From positions 20,540,001-20,604,000 of the forward strand of contig NC_092312.1 of the NCBI RefSeq assembly GCF_036785885.1: a stretch of 64,000 nucleotides of DNA, given 5' to 3'. Every line of letters begins with the position of its first letter. Position 1 is the stretch's first letter. Source of the DNA: Coffea arabica (Eukaryota > Streptophyta > Magnoliopsida > Gentianales > Rubiaceae). The translations under genes were made by a program, and so were the position numbers. The notes beneath the pieces were generated by a model that searched no databases, was not told the origin of the DNA, and saw only the letters and a program-made list of their open reading frames with translations. Shown piece by piece: positions 35,511 to 48,071 of the stretch.

Positions 35511-35580
35511 CTTGAATTTGAGCGTTTCAAACCTATGTAGCATCAAATTCTATGATAGCTTTGAAACGCTCAAATTCAAG
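35511..35580. repeat. Perfect 21-bp inverted repeat (hairpin)
   Basis: Arm 35511-35531 (starting CTTGAATTTGAGCG) is exactly complementary to 35560-35580, with a 28-nt loop. It lies about 640 bp beyond the BYPASS1-like stop codon. It could be a foldback relic, a small-RNA precursor or a 3'-end structure. Confidence 0.9.
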
Positions 35581-36427
35581 TGGAAAACTGTACAATAAAT
35601 GTATAGGTAAGCACCCCCCCCCCCAAGCACAACAAATAACAATCGCCAGCCTCCCGTTCCCCTACCTTTTCTTTATTTGCTTTTTTGCCCCAAACAATTT
35701 GATTATTATACATTATAAAGCAGCCACCAGGATCAAGTATGTCAGAGGCCATGAAATGTTGATATAATGCAGCATGTCAAGTTAGGAAATTGATTACTAT
35801 CTTGGTCCATGCATGGTTTTCCATTTTACCTTATATTTCACAGAGGAGAGTTAGATAAGTTAAGTATGACAAGGAATGTTGTTTTGTTGTTAATCACAGA
35901 GATTAAATTTGATTGGAAACCCACATGAATAATGTTTATGCAATCATTTTAGTGAAAGAATTGATTATAGAAGACAGCTTAGGCCAAGCAAAAGGAATAG
36001 TACTGTATTAGACACTTATGATAACTTCAGAAGAAGATTAGTGTTTCACAAGTCAAATTGGACGATTCATTTCCCGTTAGTGATGAAGAATGTTGGTAAA
36101 GACCGATTTCTGAGTTAATAAATTTAACTTGAGTCGACATAGTAGAAAGATATATAATTCGAATATAAGTGATTAAATAATTTTTTTTTTCCTAACGGGG
36201 AAGAGTGGGATTTAAGAAGTGGGGAATAGGCAGTAGGATTAGATTCCAAAAACTTAGTTTTTGGGTCTCAATTTTAACCACTAAACTTAAAATTTCCTCG
36301 ACTGATTAAATGGATTATTATTAGAGTGAAAACCAAAATGAAGTGAAACCTAACATGCATTTGCCAAACCTGATTTTTGCTAATTGGCTCTTTGAATCAC
36401 TTTTAATGAGGGTTAGAGGTTATTTTC

Positions 36428-36462
36428 AAAAAAAAAAAAAAAAAAAGAGAAGAGAGAGAAAG

Positions 36463-36487
<25 letters not shown>
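36428..36487 (+). repeat. Compound A, GA and GT microsatellite
   Basis: About 19 A, then GA-rich sequence, then 13 GT units (36462-36487), directly left of an old MITE copy. Confidence 0.9.
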
Positions 36488-36492
<5 letters not shown>

Positions 36493-36493
<1 letters not shown>

Positions 36494-36731
36494 GAAGAGG
36501 GGTAGGAATGGTTACATGAAGTTCCTGACAGTTCACGGACAAGATTTGGCCAAAACAAATTATAAGGTCTCGATTTCATTTTGTATCTCATTTTTTACAA
36601 TATGTATAGGATCTACAAAATTTTGTTCTAAAATTACACGTTGTTGAAAGTAAATTATACCATGCGTAAACAGTGTTACGTCGTGTGCAAATACACATAA
36701 CCTTCAGGTGCAACCGTTCCTGCCCTGGTCC
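36493..36731. mobile_element. Diverged Mutator-type MITE, relative of 21581-21829
   Basis: The ends GGAAGAGGGGTAGGAATGGT and, inverted, GGACCAGGGCAGGAACGGT mirror each other and the TIRs of 21581-21829. The interior shares CAAAATTTTGTNCTAAAATTA followed by CACGTTGT and a GTCGTGTGCAAA-like stretch. The target duplication has decayed (only TAGAG is shared), so this copy is older. Confidence 0.65.
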
Positions 36732-39700
36732 TAGAGATAGTTTATCTGTAATCAGACGTGTGTATAGCAAATGTTCAACATGACAAAAGGCTCTTATCGT
36801 AATTTTAGACTGATACTATGCTTGACTGAGTGCACCAAGCCAGCAGTTGCTTTAAGGTGCATCGGTCCAGCGGAGAAGAGCGGAGCGATGCCCAAAAATA
36901 CAAAATTATGATTTCCAATAATAACCATTTTAAATGTATGTTTAGTTGCAAACTTAGCCCAAGAATGTAATTATAGCAGGTACAGTAAGCAAGAATGATG
37001 CTTCCTTACTGCACTACAATTTAATTACCAAAGGCACATAAATGTACACAACAGTACAACAAAAGGACGACTACGATGGCAAGTGAAACCTTTTTTCTTG
37101 GTCAACCTCTATTTTCGCCACGCTTTTTTTTTTGCCCGGACATCCATAGTAATTTGTCTAATTCACATTGCTTTAGAGCTTGCAGAATTGTTATTGTTCG
37201 CAAATTTACCGGCAAATCATAATCTAGTAAAGCTAATAAAGCAGTGAAAACCAATTTTGATTTAGACATCGATAAATACACCTCGTCTTCAAATAAAAGC
37301 GGAAAGAAAACTTCTTTTCCTGGACTGATTTGGCATCAAATGCTGTTTAGCTTTATCATTATTTTATTAAAGAACCAAACACTCATTAATTAGATGGGAA
37401 AGCATTTGCAAGCGGGAACTAGGATTAACCTAATCTAGCCAATTCGTCATGGAGAGAATTAATCAGCATAAGGATGTAAACGAGTCTAATCAAATTTTGA
37501 ACGAATTTTTTTTTTTATCGAATATAAAATGCTGTTCAAATTTAATTAGATTAATTGACAAACCAAAATTGAATGAAGATTTTAGTACCAAGAAAGTGGA
37601 TGAAATGTTCAGGAAGAAGGGGGAGGGAGGGAGGGTGGAACCAATTGACACAAGGAGAGGATTAAGCACGTGCAAGTTGTTGACTTTTAGAGTTTTAGTA
37701 CAGAGTAAGTCGGTGAAGTGTTCAGAAAATGAATCAAAATGATAGTCGCTAGTGTTCAAAAGGGCATCATGCATTATACTTTCGATGTCTTTTCCATTAA
37801 AATTTGTCTGCTAACTTGGAAAAGCAACAAAGCTGGCGACCTATTTTTTTTCCAAGCTAATTATGCAGGGAATTTTAGATTTTTTTTTTTTTTGGGGGCG
37901 AAAAAAAAGGAGAAATTACGGTATGTTATTATTATTATTATTTTTTTTTTTTTTGGGTATTACTCGACATAGAATAGAAGTCCCTCCCTTTACCATCCGC
38001 AAGATTTTTCAACCTAAAAGTATCTCTACCGTTTATGAACAAGTCAAAAGTCAAATAAGGAAGTGTCGGGTGATTAATTCTAATTATTAAGGGCCTACTC
38101 TCAACTGATTTTGCCTGCTTTTAACTTCTGATTTTAGAAAAATCAGTTGTGTGATGATTTTAACTCATCTAGCTCCTGTTTCCCTTCAGCTTTTGACTTT
38201 TGCAGAAACAAGAATCAATTTAGAATAGACCCTAAAGGAAGTGATCAATGGATGGAAGTAAGTGTGATATAATTCATGGCATAAGTATGATAATTGTTGT
38301 AACTGCAGAGTTGTAACTGAAGGAAGGATGCCCCTGATCTGTGCTGAAAACTCAATCAATCGAGTAGGGCTATCATTTCCTATACTGAAATAATACATGA
38401 TGAGAAGACTCTTTTGATCGGTTATAGTAAATGACCAATGATTCCACTTGTGAAACAATAATGGAAAAGTGGGCTAAGGTCGATATGATTTTGGAAAGAG
38501 GCCAGGGAGGGAGAGAAGAAAGACCAGAGAGAGAGGAAGGGGATGTATAACATATTATTATGAGATGAGATTCCTTTGGCTTTGCTCTTAGTGATCATCA
38601 ATTCGTCTGGATCAGAAGTTGGAAAAAAGAGGGAGCTGCATAGCAGTTCTGAGGAAACCCTTTTGTCTGATTCCAGTTCCCCTTGGATTTGACAAAGGTA
38701 AAAGGGTTTTTGTATGTGTTGCTACTGTTGTTGTTATATGATGATGAAAAGCTTCTCAAAGTCTTCTTCTCTCTTCTTCCTTCTTTCCTTTACGCACGTA
38801 CCTGAAAGACAATAATAATAATATATTGTATTGTATTGTATTGTTGTCTTTCACAACTAACTCCTCCAGCTGTGAAAGACATGTCGTGATCCATTCTTCT
38901 TCACCAAATTTTTCTTTCTTTTCTGTCTGTTTAGTAGTATGATGCTATGGTCTCTTTTCTCTTCCATCCAGCAGCATGCAAGATGAATTGTTGCTTTCGG
39001 GCCTTGAAATTATGATCCGATTGCCAGAAACTAATCATTTTATTCGTTGCTTTTTCGTTGTTACCACCAGCTGTGTCTAATAGCGGTCAGTGGGTACGTA
39101 CTTAATTAGTACTGCTCGGCAGCAGTTCATAGCAGTTAATTTCCCTTTTTGAAACACAAAAGTACTGTAAATTCATAAGTGTACTGTTTTTCCAGCTAAG
39201 GATGAGCCATTGAAAAGAAAAAGGGAGAGACGTATTCATTTTGTATCCGTGTAATTTATTTTGGACAAAACTGAAATGTAAGGTTTGATGGGTTGTTGCT
39301 GTACATTTCCTCCCTGATGAAGAAGCGATTCCTCAGGATTGAATTGATGATGGCTTTTGATATCCTCGTCGTCTTTCCTCCTCTCTGCCCATAAAAAATA
39401 ATCCAAACTTGAAGAAGTAATTCGTTTCGTTTCTGTATTCTCCCATTTCCTGCTCAATCTATCCAAAGGCCTTTCAAGCTAAAAATCGAGAATTTGCTCT
39501 TACTTACATATCTATCAGTCACATCTAGATTATATGCATCAAATATAAGGCCAACACAATGGCACTGTTTTTTACCTCCTTGTGTTGTTGCAATACATGA
39601 CTTGTTCGATCTTGTAAGCCATAATAGTAGCAGGATGCATGATATATAATCTCTATTCAAATTTAATTTTTTTTTTTTTGTCACACGTGACGTGACATAC

Positions 39701-42010
39701 ATCCAAAACTGTTAGTATAAAATACATATATATATATATATTATCAGTATAGAGTCGATTAATTCCATTCTAGATAGCAAAGAGAAACTCACCCCCTCCT
39801 CTCCCACTCTTCCCCTTCAAAAAACAAAAAACAAAATGAAAAATTAAGGGATGGAGAAGCGAATGTCAAATTGTTGGAGCAGTTATGAAGCATATGGGTT
39901 GGTTGTGCGGCTTGATTTGATGTCAGGATCTAAACTCACTCAAGACTGAGTTTTAACCGTAAAAGGGAACTTAAATTGTGATTAAACATAATGAGAAAGG
40001 TTCCTCCAAACAGGGGGGAAAGAAAGGGGCCAAATGAAACCAAAAGGGAAGTATAGAAGTGCGATTAACGAAGTAAATAAACCGTAAGAAAATCAAATCG
40101 AACCCATCCCAAAGACAGCCCATCAAGGATGGTTGGTACACAGAACCCCCACCCCGCCCGTAATATATTATGTATGTCCAAAATCCATAATGTATGTGGA
40201 AATGGTGAATTCCAACTTCCATGTCCATTTAATGCGTCACATATTATCAATTCAACAGTTATGCAGACAAAGCCCATAAACGAGTAGATCTGCTTGTTCT
40301 GACACCGATTCCATCTTAATACAAAATTGAGCATTCACTATCAAAAGATGGAAATGGAAATAGTTGTTAGGGACAAGCTCCTTTTTTTTTTTTTTAACTT
40401 CCCTCCTCCTTTTCCTGGACAGAAAAACTGTTCGGCGGAGATAGCAGGAAGGAAATAGAGCTAAGAAAGAAAAGAAGGAATCTGCTGGTGTGGGAGTCAC
40501 AAAGTGCACAACTAATGGAATTGCTGACCACGGAAACTACGTTGTTGTATTTGGTCTTTGACGCCATCCTTTCTTTGATACCCCATTTTTACCTCTCAAG
40601 CATATGATTATACTACTCCTTGATTATCAAATACTAATCAAAACCTTGTTTTATTTTATGGGATGGGTTTTCTTTTTTCGGTGCTTCTGCAGAATTTCCT
40701 TTTGATTCCTGCACAACCCAACAAATACGTCTAGCCCAATTGGTAGTTTAACGTTCCCAATAAAGTCTCTGAACAAATTGCTCCAAGCGTTTCTGACCAA
40801 AAGTTTCTCAAAATGCTAAATTTAGGCACTTGAGTAATAATAATAGATAAGAGAGGATTCCAGCAAAATCATCAAACACGCACATATATAAAGATCAAAA
40901 TTCCATAATTGTAAGACCATAATCATTTAGGTTTCATGAACATAACAGGTTTCAGAAGTTAAGGAGAAACAGCCAGTTGTTACCCTCGCTAGTTCCATTA
41001 GCCTATGGGCAATTGGGTGCCTTTTTTCTTTTTTCTTTTTTCCTATAGCGAGACTACCCGTTTCAGCATTCACTTGCCAATTCAAGAATTTGGTTTATTT
41101 ACGATATTTGCGTGAAGAGAAAAGGCACATTTGACGTTGAAATACGACGCATAGGTATAAATCCAAAAGTCTCCACATTATTCCTTTGGGAAACGCTAAT
41201 AGAAAACCATTACGACACAACATATAACTCCGTCATAATTGCAAAATCGCTTGCGGGAAAGAATGATCAGAATTGGCAACTCTACAAATTAAAAGAGGCC
41301 GGCCATCCAGAAGCAATAGACGGGGTTTTCGTTTTCAACCTTTTTAGTGGGGAGATAGGGATGTGTTGCAAAACATGCAATCGACATCCTCATCTGCAGC
41401 CCAAGTTTGCCAGAACCTGCTCGAGACACAAAACATTTGCAAAGGCAGGATGTGCAAAAGAATGCGTTCCTTGCAAAAGTAACACAAAGAATGATATTGT
41501 GCTGTGGATCTTTAATTAATCCTAGCATCTACAAAACATAGTAAACCACAAATGACCCTAAAAGCTGACTCAAGTAAACCATGAGACCGGCAACACAATG
41601 AAGAAAACCAAAGGGTTTTCATTCAGTAACAAAACATGTATTTAGATATCAAGTTCCCAAAAAAAAAAAAAAAAAACTTAATGTATGGCAAGTTCAGCAA
41701 GTGCATAATTGTTTCAGTTGTAATCACCAACCTGGCTCCATCCACGATAGTTGACATCGTGGCACAAGACCCAAACCGGTGCATAAGCGAACACTAGTAT
41801 CTCCAGTTGATAACAAGAATTCACCATGTAAGCATACCGTGATTTTGCCAAGGTTGGTTTGAGCACCAAAGACTGGCTCTGTCATTATACAAGAGCCAAA
41901 TCAATTGCTAGGATAGGAAATAAGTGTCCTTTCCCCAGTAAGATGTACAGCAAGATTAAGACCTCTGATGTGGGAAAGCCTTCCCAACCAACAAACAAAC
42001 TCGGACTACT

Positions 42011-45000
42011 TTATACATCAAAACCAGGCATCGCAAACTGTGATGCAAAACTTTCAACCCAAGTGCGAAGCTCAATAATATCTTTGTTGTTCTCAAGACC
42101 CTTTAGAAAAGCCTTTGGCACCTTCCCGTGTTCTCTCTGCACTGAGCTAGCAATCTGTGCAGCTCTGAAAAGGAAGTCAGCTATTGTTTCAAAATCAGCC
42201 TCCAGACAGCCTCGTGAAGTCATAGCAGGAGTACCTATAATCGAAAACAAGAAAGCCGTGTGCAATCCATGGATTAAGCTCACAATAAATTTACAAACTT
42301 AAAGAAGATATAACATGAGCTTCACTTACCAATTCTTACACCTCCAGGTGTGATAGTTCCATTATCGTCAAAGATAGTAACTTTGTTCAGAGTCACGTGG
42401 CACAACTCACAGACCTTCTCAAAGTTTTTACCTACAAAAAACATGACAATGCATAAGAGCCACATACACCTTCGGTACATGGAGAATAAAATGATCTACA
42501 ATCTTTAATAAAGCAAATTCCATACATTGACCGTGAAATGGGAATATGTATATTCAAATTGTATGTAAAAGAATGGGCTAGGCTATGTCTTGCATACAAC
42601 TCAAGGACGTTGTTGATTTGGATATTAAAAAAAATCCAAATTTACATATGTTGCTTGTGGTATCCATAAGGAACACAGAAAGAAGATCTATCATATTATT
42701 TAGACCCTCTAACTGTAGCACTAGTCCTCTAGTCCTGGGCCTCAGTCAACAGAGGCAACAGAGATCACAAAGGAATAGCAAAAGCATCACGAAGGTAGAA
42801 CCCATTCGCTTAGACGAGGCAACATCAGTGAACCAGAATATACCGTATAATCTTATTTACTTTGAATCTGGATGAAGAGATCCTTTCTATTACTCTGTTC
42901 AGAAGTGAATAGTATGAGGATTTTGTTGAAATCAAATATTAATAAAATAAAACCTAGGCTGGCAATTGCGTCTAAAAAAAGCTCTAAAATGCTAGGAAAC
43001 ATAACACTATTTCCCTGCACAGACTCATAATGATAAACATCTGAAAAAGACAGATGCTAAATTGTAGCTCTAAAATGGGAAGGGTGGAAATGCATTTAAT
43101 AGCTCAATGCCCTTCTGTATACTTGGAGCTTGACACTTGCATACGTGGAAATTTATCAACTCATGGTAATGCTGTTCACAACAGACAAAAATGGTATAAA
43201 GAATTCATCAGTATCAATTGAAGCAATTCTTTTACACACGATGGCATACTCAGTTATGACCCAATGACATACACCATCATGCTGAAAAAAACAACGGAGA
43301 TTTCCTTCCCCTCTGTCCCAACATAAGAACGATACTTCAACAATTCAAAATCTACCTTGTAAACATGATACACAGTTGAAACTATAAGATCCTGGTACAT
43401 AAAAGCACTCCTGTTGCGCACAAATATAGATTATATTCCATGCAAATGTTGATTTATAAGGTTGTACTGTAGAGTATAGCCAAGCTCATGCAGACACTCC
43501 ATTACATGTCCTCACAAACGAAACTCTCAAATAGTACCAATGTCGGACAGGGAAAAACTAATCCCTGTTGTTCTGGAAAAGTAGTTGTTATAGTCTTGGT
43601 GCACTTATTCATCATAGCTGTGTATGTCATTGGGTGCCGTTACCTTGTTTGTAGTCAAAAATTACCTTGCAATTATAATACAGAAGGTTGATCACTGAAA
43701 CTAAGATCCAGGTACAAAAAGAGCCCCCCTGTTGTGGGTAAATTTATGTCATGATCCATGCAAATTATGAATTCTAATGATCTACTTCAGAATACATCCA
43801 TAGCCAGCTCGTCTACAAAATTAATTGCATGCCTTCATACTAGAATATAAAAGTTGCAAGGAGGTCTTAGTATTATAACAAACCAAAACATCCGAAATAC
43901 AATTTCACATAAAAATACATCGGTTGCCCCTAAGACAGGTGAAACACTATCCTATTAACATAACATAACAAAATATAACCCATAAATAAATAAATTTACA
44001 TACCTGTTAATCCAAGAGTCCTTAGATCCCAAAGTAACAAATGGTTGTCAGTGCCCCCAGTTACCAGCCTACAGTTTCTTCTCAATAGAGCAGATGCTAA
44101 TGCTTGAGCATTTTTTTTCACTTGTTGCATATAAGCCTTGTACTCGGGAGTAGCCACTTGTTTCAATGCTATGGCAAGGGCAGCAATATGGTTATTGTGC
44201 GGTCCACCTTGCAATGCCGGGAAAACAGCAAAGTTTATCTTCTCCTCAAAATCATATCTATCGCTCCCATCACCTTGATTCAAAAGCATGCCTCTTTTCC
44301 TTGGCTTTGAACCCTTCCTGTAAAATATTATACCTCCCCTTGGACCTCGAAGACTTTTGTGTGTTGTCGATGTAACAATGTCACAGTAGTCAAAAGGGCT
44401 CACACTCTCCTGCAGGGAAACAATCATAGATGCCAGCAGTGAGGTCGAAGTACTGCCTTATACTCCCTAAAGTGTTTTTAATATCTTTAAGCCCTCTAGT
44501 CCAGTAGCCAAATGCTGTTGTCAAATAGACAGATAATTTGCATGCCAAAGAGTTATGCATATTGGAATACTGCAGCTGTAACCACAGTCACAAATCCAGG
44601 ATCCAGTTCCCATGTTTCCAGGGCCACTCCCACTTTTGTAAATAGGTAGTCAATAGCATGTTTCCTTTTACTAACATGTAAAATAGACATTGTTTGTTTT
44701 TCCTATCAGTTCTTCCAATATCTCTTCAAGTGCTAAATTTCAAGGCATAGGTAATTGATGATAAAAAAAACCTTATCAAGTTTGTCCTATTCCATGGAAG
44801 TCATGCACGACTTCAGATGTGAAAAAATAACAACTCTGAACTCAATAGACACAGCAGATCATATTAAGCAAAGGACCAAATAATTTGTAGCCCTTGTGCA
44901 ACAAGCTCAGACAAAATAATAGCATATCCTAACTAAGCATGCATTAAAAACCACAGAAAAATAAGCTAATCATGAAATATATAGGAAAGAAATCCTCCGT

Positions 45001-46088
45001 AAAACTTGAGAAGAAGCAAGACAAAGCTTCACCTTTGCAGCAACAAGCCCACTTATCTGAGCCATATCACACAACAAGACAGCTCCACATTTATCTGCAA
45101 TCTGTCTGAACCTTGAATAATCCCATTCCCGAGGATATGAACTCCCACCACAAATGAGTATCTTGGGGCGAAAATCAAGCGCCCTCTCTTCAAGCTTATC
45201 AAAATCTATATAACCTGTCTGTGGGTACACTTTATATGCCAAACTTTCAAAGAAAATTGAAGCCCCCGAGACTTTCCTCCCATTTGGCAAATAATAGCCG
45301 TGACTTGAATTTCCACCGGATGGTGTATCCAACCCCATTATCCTATCACCAGGCAACAATAAACCGGTATAAACAGCAAAGTTCGCAGAGGTACAGGAAT
45401 AAGGCTGTACATTTACACCCCAATTCTCTGAATCAAGCCCAAAAGCAGCCAATGCTCGCTCACAACAGAGTGTTTCAATTTCATCAATATATTGATTCCC
45501 ACCATAATACCTCGCCCCAGAATAGCCTTCCGAGTATTTGTTCGTCAAATGACTTCCTAAAGCTTCCATCACCGCTTTACACACAAAATTCTCCGAAGCT
45601 ATCAATTCAATCCCTTTATACTGCCTCTGCTTTTCTTTCTCCAGTATCTCAAAGACATCAGGATCGGCCACTCGTAAAGTCTGATTTCCCCACGCCCTCA
45701 CCGCATTCCTACGAGACTCAAGGTCGTTGGAGCTCCCCCTAGAACTCTTCAACGAAGAAGACGAGGAGGATTGTGAATCGCCCGAGTCGCGTTTCCGCTT
45801 GAAGCACATCGAATGGCCTAAAATCCGAAACTCCTCTTCCTTCTCATCCTCGCTCTCTCTATTACCTTTCCCGTTCTGCTCTTTTTGATTGCCAGTTTGC
45901 GACTCCATCAATTGAAGCGGAATCTGCGGTACCGGATGGGACGGGTCCCGAAAGTTCGAATCTATCTGGAAGGAAATGGAATCATCGACGATTTGCGACC
46001 GGTGATTCGACGCGGGTGCCGGTGAGGACGAAGCGTGAGTTAGAAACCCTAGTGAGAGATTACTCGACTGCGAGTGAGACAAATCCAT
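42011..46088 (-). CDS. SHM6/SHM7: Serine hydroxymethyltransferase, nuclear SHM6/SHM7 type
   Basis: SHMT interconverts serine plus tetrahydrofolate and glycine plus methylene-THF using PLP. The Arabidopsis SHM7/MSA1 homologue is nuclear and feeds S-adenosylmethionine supply. Four exons (46088-45033, 44409-44004, 42431-42330, 42234-42011) encode 595 residues. A serine-rich N-terminal extension of about 125 residues holds a basic KRKR (97-100), a likely nuclear signal, and is typical of this clade. The core shows [19 protein letters not shown], the PLP lysine in [13 protein letters not shown] (K370) and [11 protein letters not shown]. Two usual PLP-pocket histidines differ: GGH reads GGN (N260) and DMAH reads DMAQ (Q344). 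It ends FAMPGFDV, like the clade. The intron 42432-44003 carries a diverged duplication. Confidence 0.95.
43352..43975 (-). repeat. Diverged tandem duplication in an SHMT intron
   Basis: Segments starting near 43352 and 43663 share TACCTTG, GAAACTA(TA)AGATCC, GGTACA, CTCCTGTTG and CCATGCAAA landmarks in the same order, with unit length about 312 bp. The copies are considerably diverged, so the duplication is old. Confidence 0.55.
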
Positions 46089-46804
46089 CCCGAGAATCCT
46101 ATCCTAATGAGAAAAATTCCGGAAATTTCACGAACCAACCTTCGAAATTAAGTAAACTTTTTCACAAACAAATTTGGGTTTTCCGGGAGAGAGATTAAGA
46201 ATGACAGCAACATAAACAGCGACAGAAACAGCAACGGAAGCAGCGGCAAGAACAGGATTTGTAAGTCGTCCGAAGGGTGATTGACGATGATGATGATGCA
46301 GCCATCAAATGGCTATAAAATAATCGACGGGAAAGAAAACAAAAACCAATAAAATAATTTCTGAAATTTGTTTTGGAGCTGCAGAATTTCCAGAGAGAGG
46401 GTTAAATATAAATGGCGAGCTTTTTTTTTTCATAAGGTAGGGCGAGAATGCGAGAAGAGTTGAGGAGAAAATGCGTTAAAACGACGAAGACGACTAGATT
46501 CCAAGGGGGATGAACCTGGACCAGTTTTCCTTTCCTCTGAGGAGGCCGGGTTCCTTTTTTTCATTTTTTTGTCCCGTCGATACGATGGATATCCCACACT
46601 TGGGAGGAGGGAAAGGAAGTGAATAGGTCCAAGCCAATTCGGGGGATCAAACTACCGTTGGATCAGATCGATGCGTAAAGGATTAAATGGGTGTACTATA
46701 CGCTCAGTTGAATTATTTTAAATAGAGTTACTTTTAATAGGGCAATCTTTGCCTCCCGTTCTATCAAATTTTAATGCATTGACGATGATCATCAACCTAA
46801 AATT

Positions 46805-46940
46805 GGTGGTTAAGAGGCCAAGTTTCAAAGGTAACTTTTTTGTTAGTGATTTTAACGAAACCAACCCAAAGGCAGGTGGTCAAGCGGCCGAGTTTCGAAT
46901 GCAACTTTTTTGTTATTGATTTTAACAAAATCTGGTCCGG
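46805..46940 (+). repeat. Two-copy direct repeat, unit about 71 bp
   Basis: GGTGGTTAAGAGGCCAAGTT and GGTGGTCAAGCGGCCGAGTT each precede a shared AACTTTTTTGTTANTGATTT stretch. Copies start near 46805 and 46876. Confidence 0.8.
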
Positions 46941-47810
46941 TGACCGGTGAGGGTTCAACCAATATTTTTAAATCTAGATCAAAGAGTGAAATGAAAAATT
47001 TTTTGATTCACGATTCAATCGATTCGATCTTGATTTAAAAGTTTAATAAATTTTTATTTATTCGAAAATTAAAAATTTTGAATAAACTTAAAATATATTT
47101 AATAAAAACCGATTGAACCTCTCGATTTTTATTGATTCAACCAGTTTTTGATCGATTTTGATCGGTTCAATTAATTCTTTGATTTTTAAAATTGAACCGG
47201 AGGCATGGCGTTCCATTTTTGTGCATCTCTGATGAACTGTGCCCTCTGTAGGGTCCACCTGAGTTATTCTTCTTCTCGATAAAATGTGGGGTCGACGGTT
47301 GTTTGTGAATCCAGACACGTGCTTTATATGTGGACGCAAGTAACCAAAGAGTCTTGTATCAGGCAAAATCCTTACAAGTCTAATGCTTGCCATTGGTTTG
47401 GGCTTCCTTTGGATGAATATTAGACGAACCTAACCGATTACATAACGAAGCAAGACTTGGGCCCGACTAGTCAGTCCTCTTGGAAAGAAGAGCATTTTCA
47501 TGCCTCACTTCTTCGGCTGTAAAACTGGATCTTGAATTGGACCTTTCAATTGGGCACTGTACCTGAGCGAATTGATAGCCTGCTGGTGGCCAATAATTGG
47601 CTTGTGGGTGGGGCCATTTTATACGAATCCAACGGCAACACCCAAAACTTCAACAACTACGCTCCTGTTGAACTCAAGGTTCTGACAAGCAAATAAAGGC
47701 AGAGTTCATCTACTCCCAATCTCAACCCCAACCCTACCGCACCCCCTCCCCCTCTCCCTCCCTTAAAAAAAAAAAAAAAATTTTTGTCTGAGGTCAAAAA
47801 GATCAATCAA

Positions 47811-48071
47811 GTTGCTCGATACGCAAATCGAATTCAACGATTTGATAAGAGTTGATTCGAACTTGATTCATTAATTACTCAAACGAAGTTTGAATAGCGT
47901 TTTATATTACAAAAAAAAAAACATTCAAACTCGATTTAAAAAAAAAATGTTCAAACTTAATTCGACAAATAAAAAAGTTAAAATTGAACAAAATTTTAAG
48001 TTTATTAAAATAATTACATAAATTAAACATTAGAATATTCAACTTAATTAGGCTTGTTTACGTCCCTATCC
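47811..48071 (+). repeat. AT-rich dispersed repeat, copy 1
   Basis: It shares ordered landmarks with 50692-50858: GAGTTGATTCGAACTTGATTC, TTTATTAAAATAATTACATA and a TTAGGCTTGTTTACGTCCCT end. The family is not identified; the end resembles retroelement tails common in plant genomes. Confidence 0.45.

Larger units (their letters stand above)
34877..42010. other. Gene-free region between the BYPASS1-like and SHMT genes
   Basis: No coding region can be supported. It contains C runs near 35059 and 35610, a perfect 21-bp hairpin (35511-35580), an A/GA/GT tract (36428-36487), an old Mutator-type MITE (36493-36731), ATTGT-type pentamer repeats near 38820-38845 and several poly-T tracts. Open frames such as 41112-41519 (non-ATG start) have no recognisable domain. 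The convergent 3' ends of the two flanking genes imply UTRs at both edges. Confidence 0.6.

Noticed and set aside
38460..38720. Purine-rich segment that might be a leader or microRNA precursor
   Set aside because: No match to common plant microRNA sequences that I could recall, and no convincing stem.
41112..41519. 135-residue plus-strand open frame with several cysteines
   Set aside because: It starts at a non-ATG codon, has no recognisable domain and lies in AT-rich intergenic DNA.
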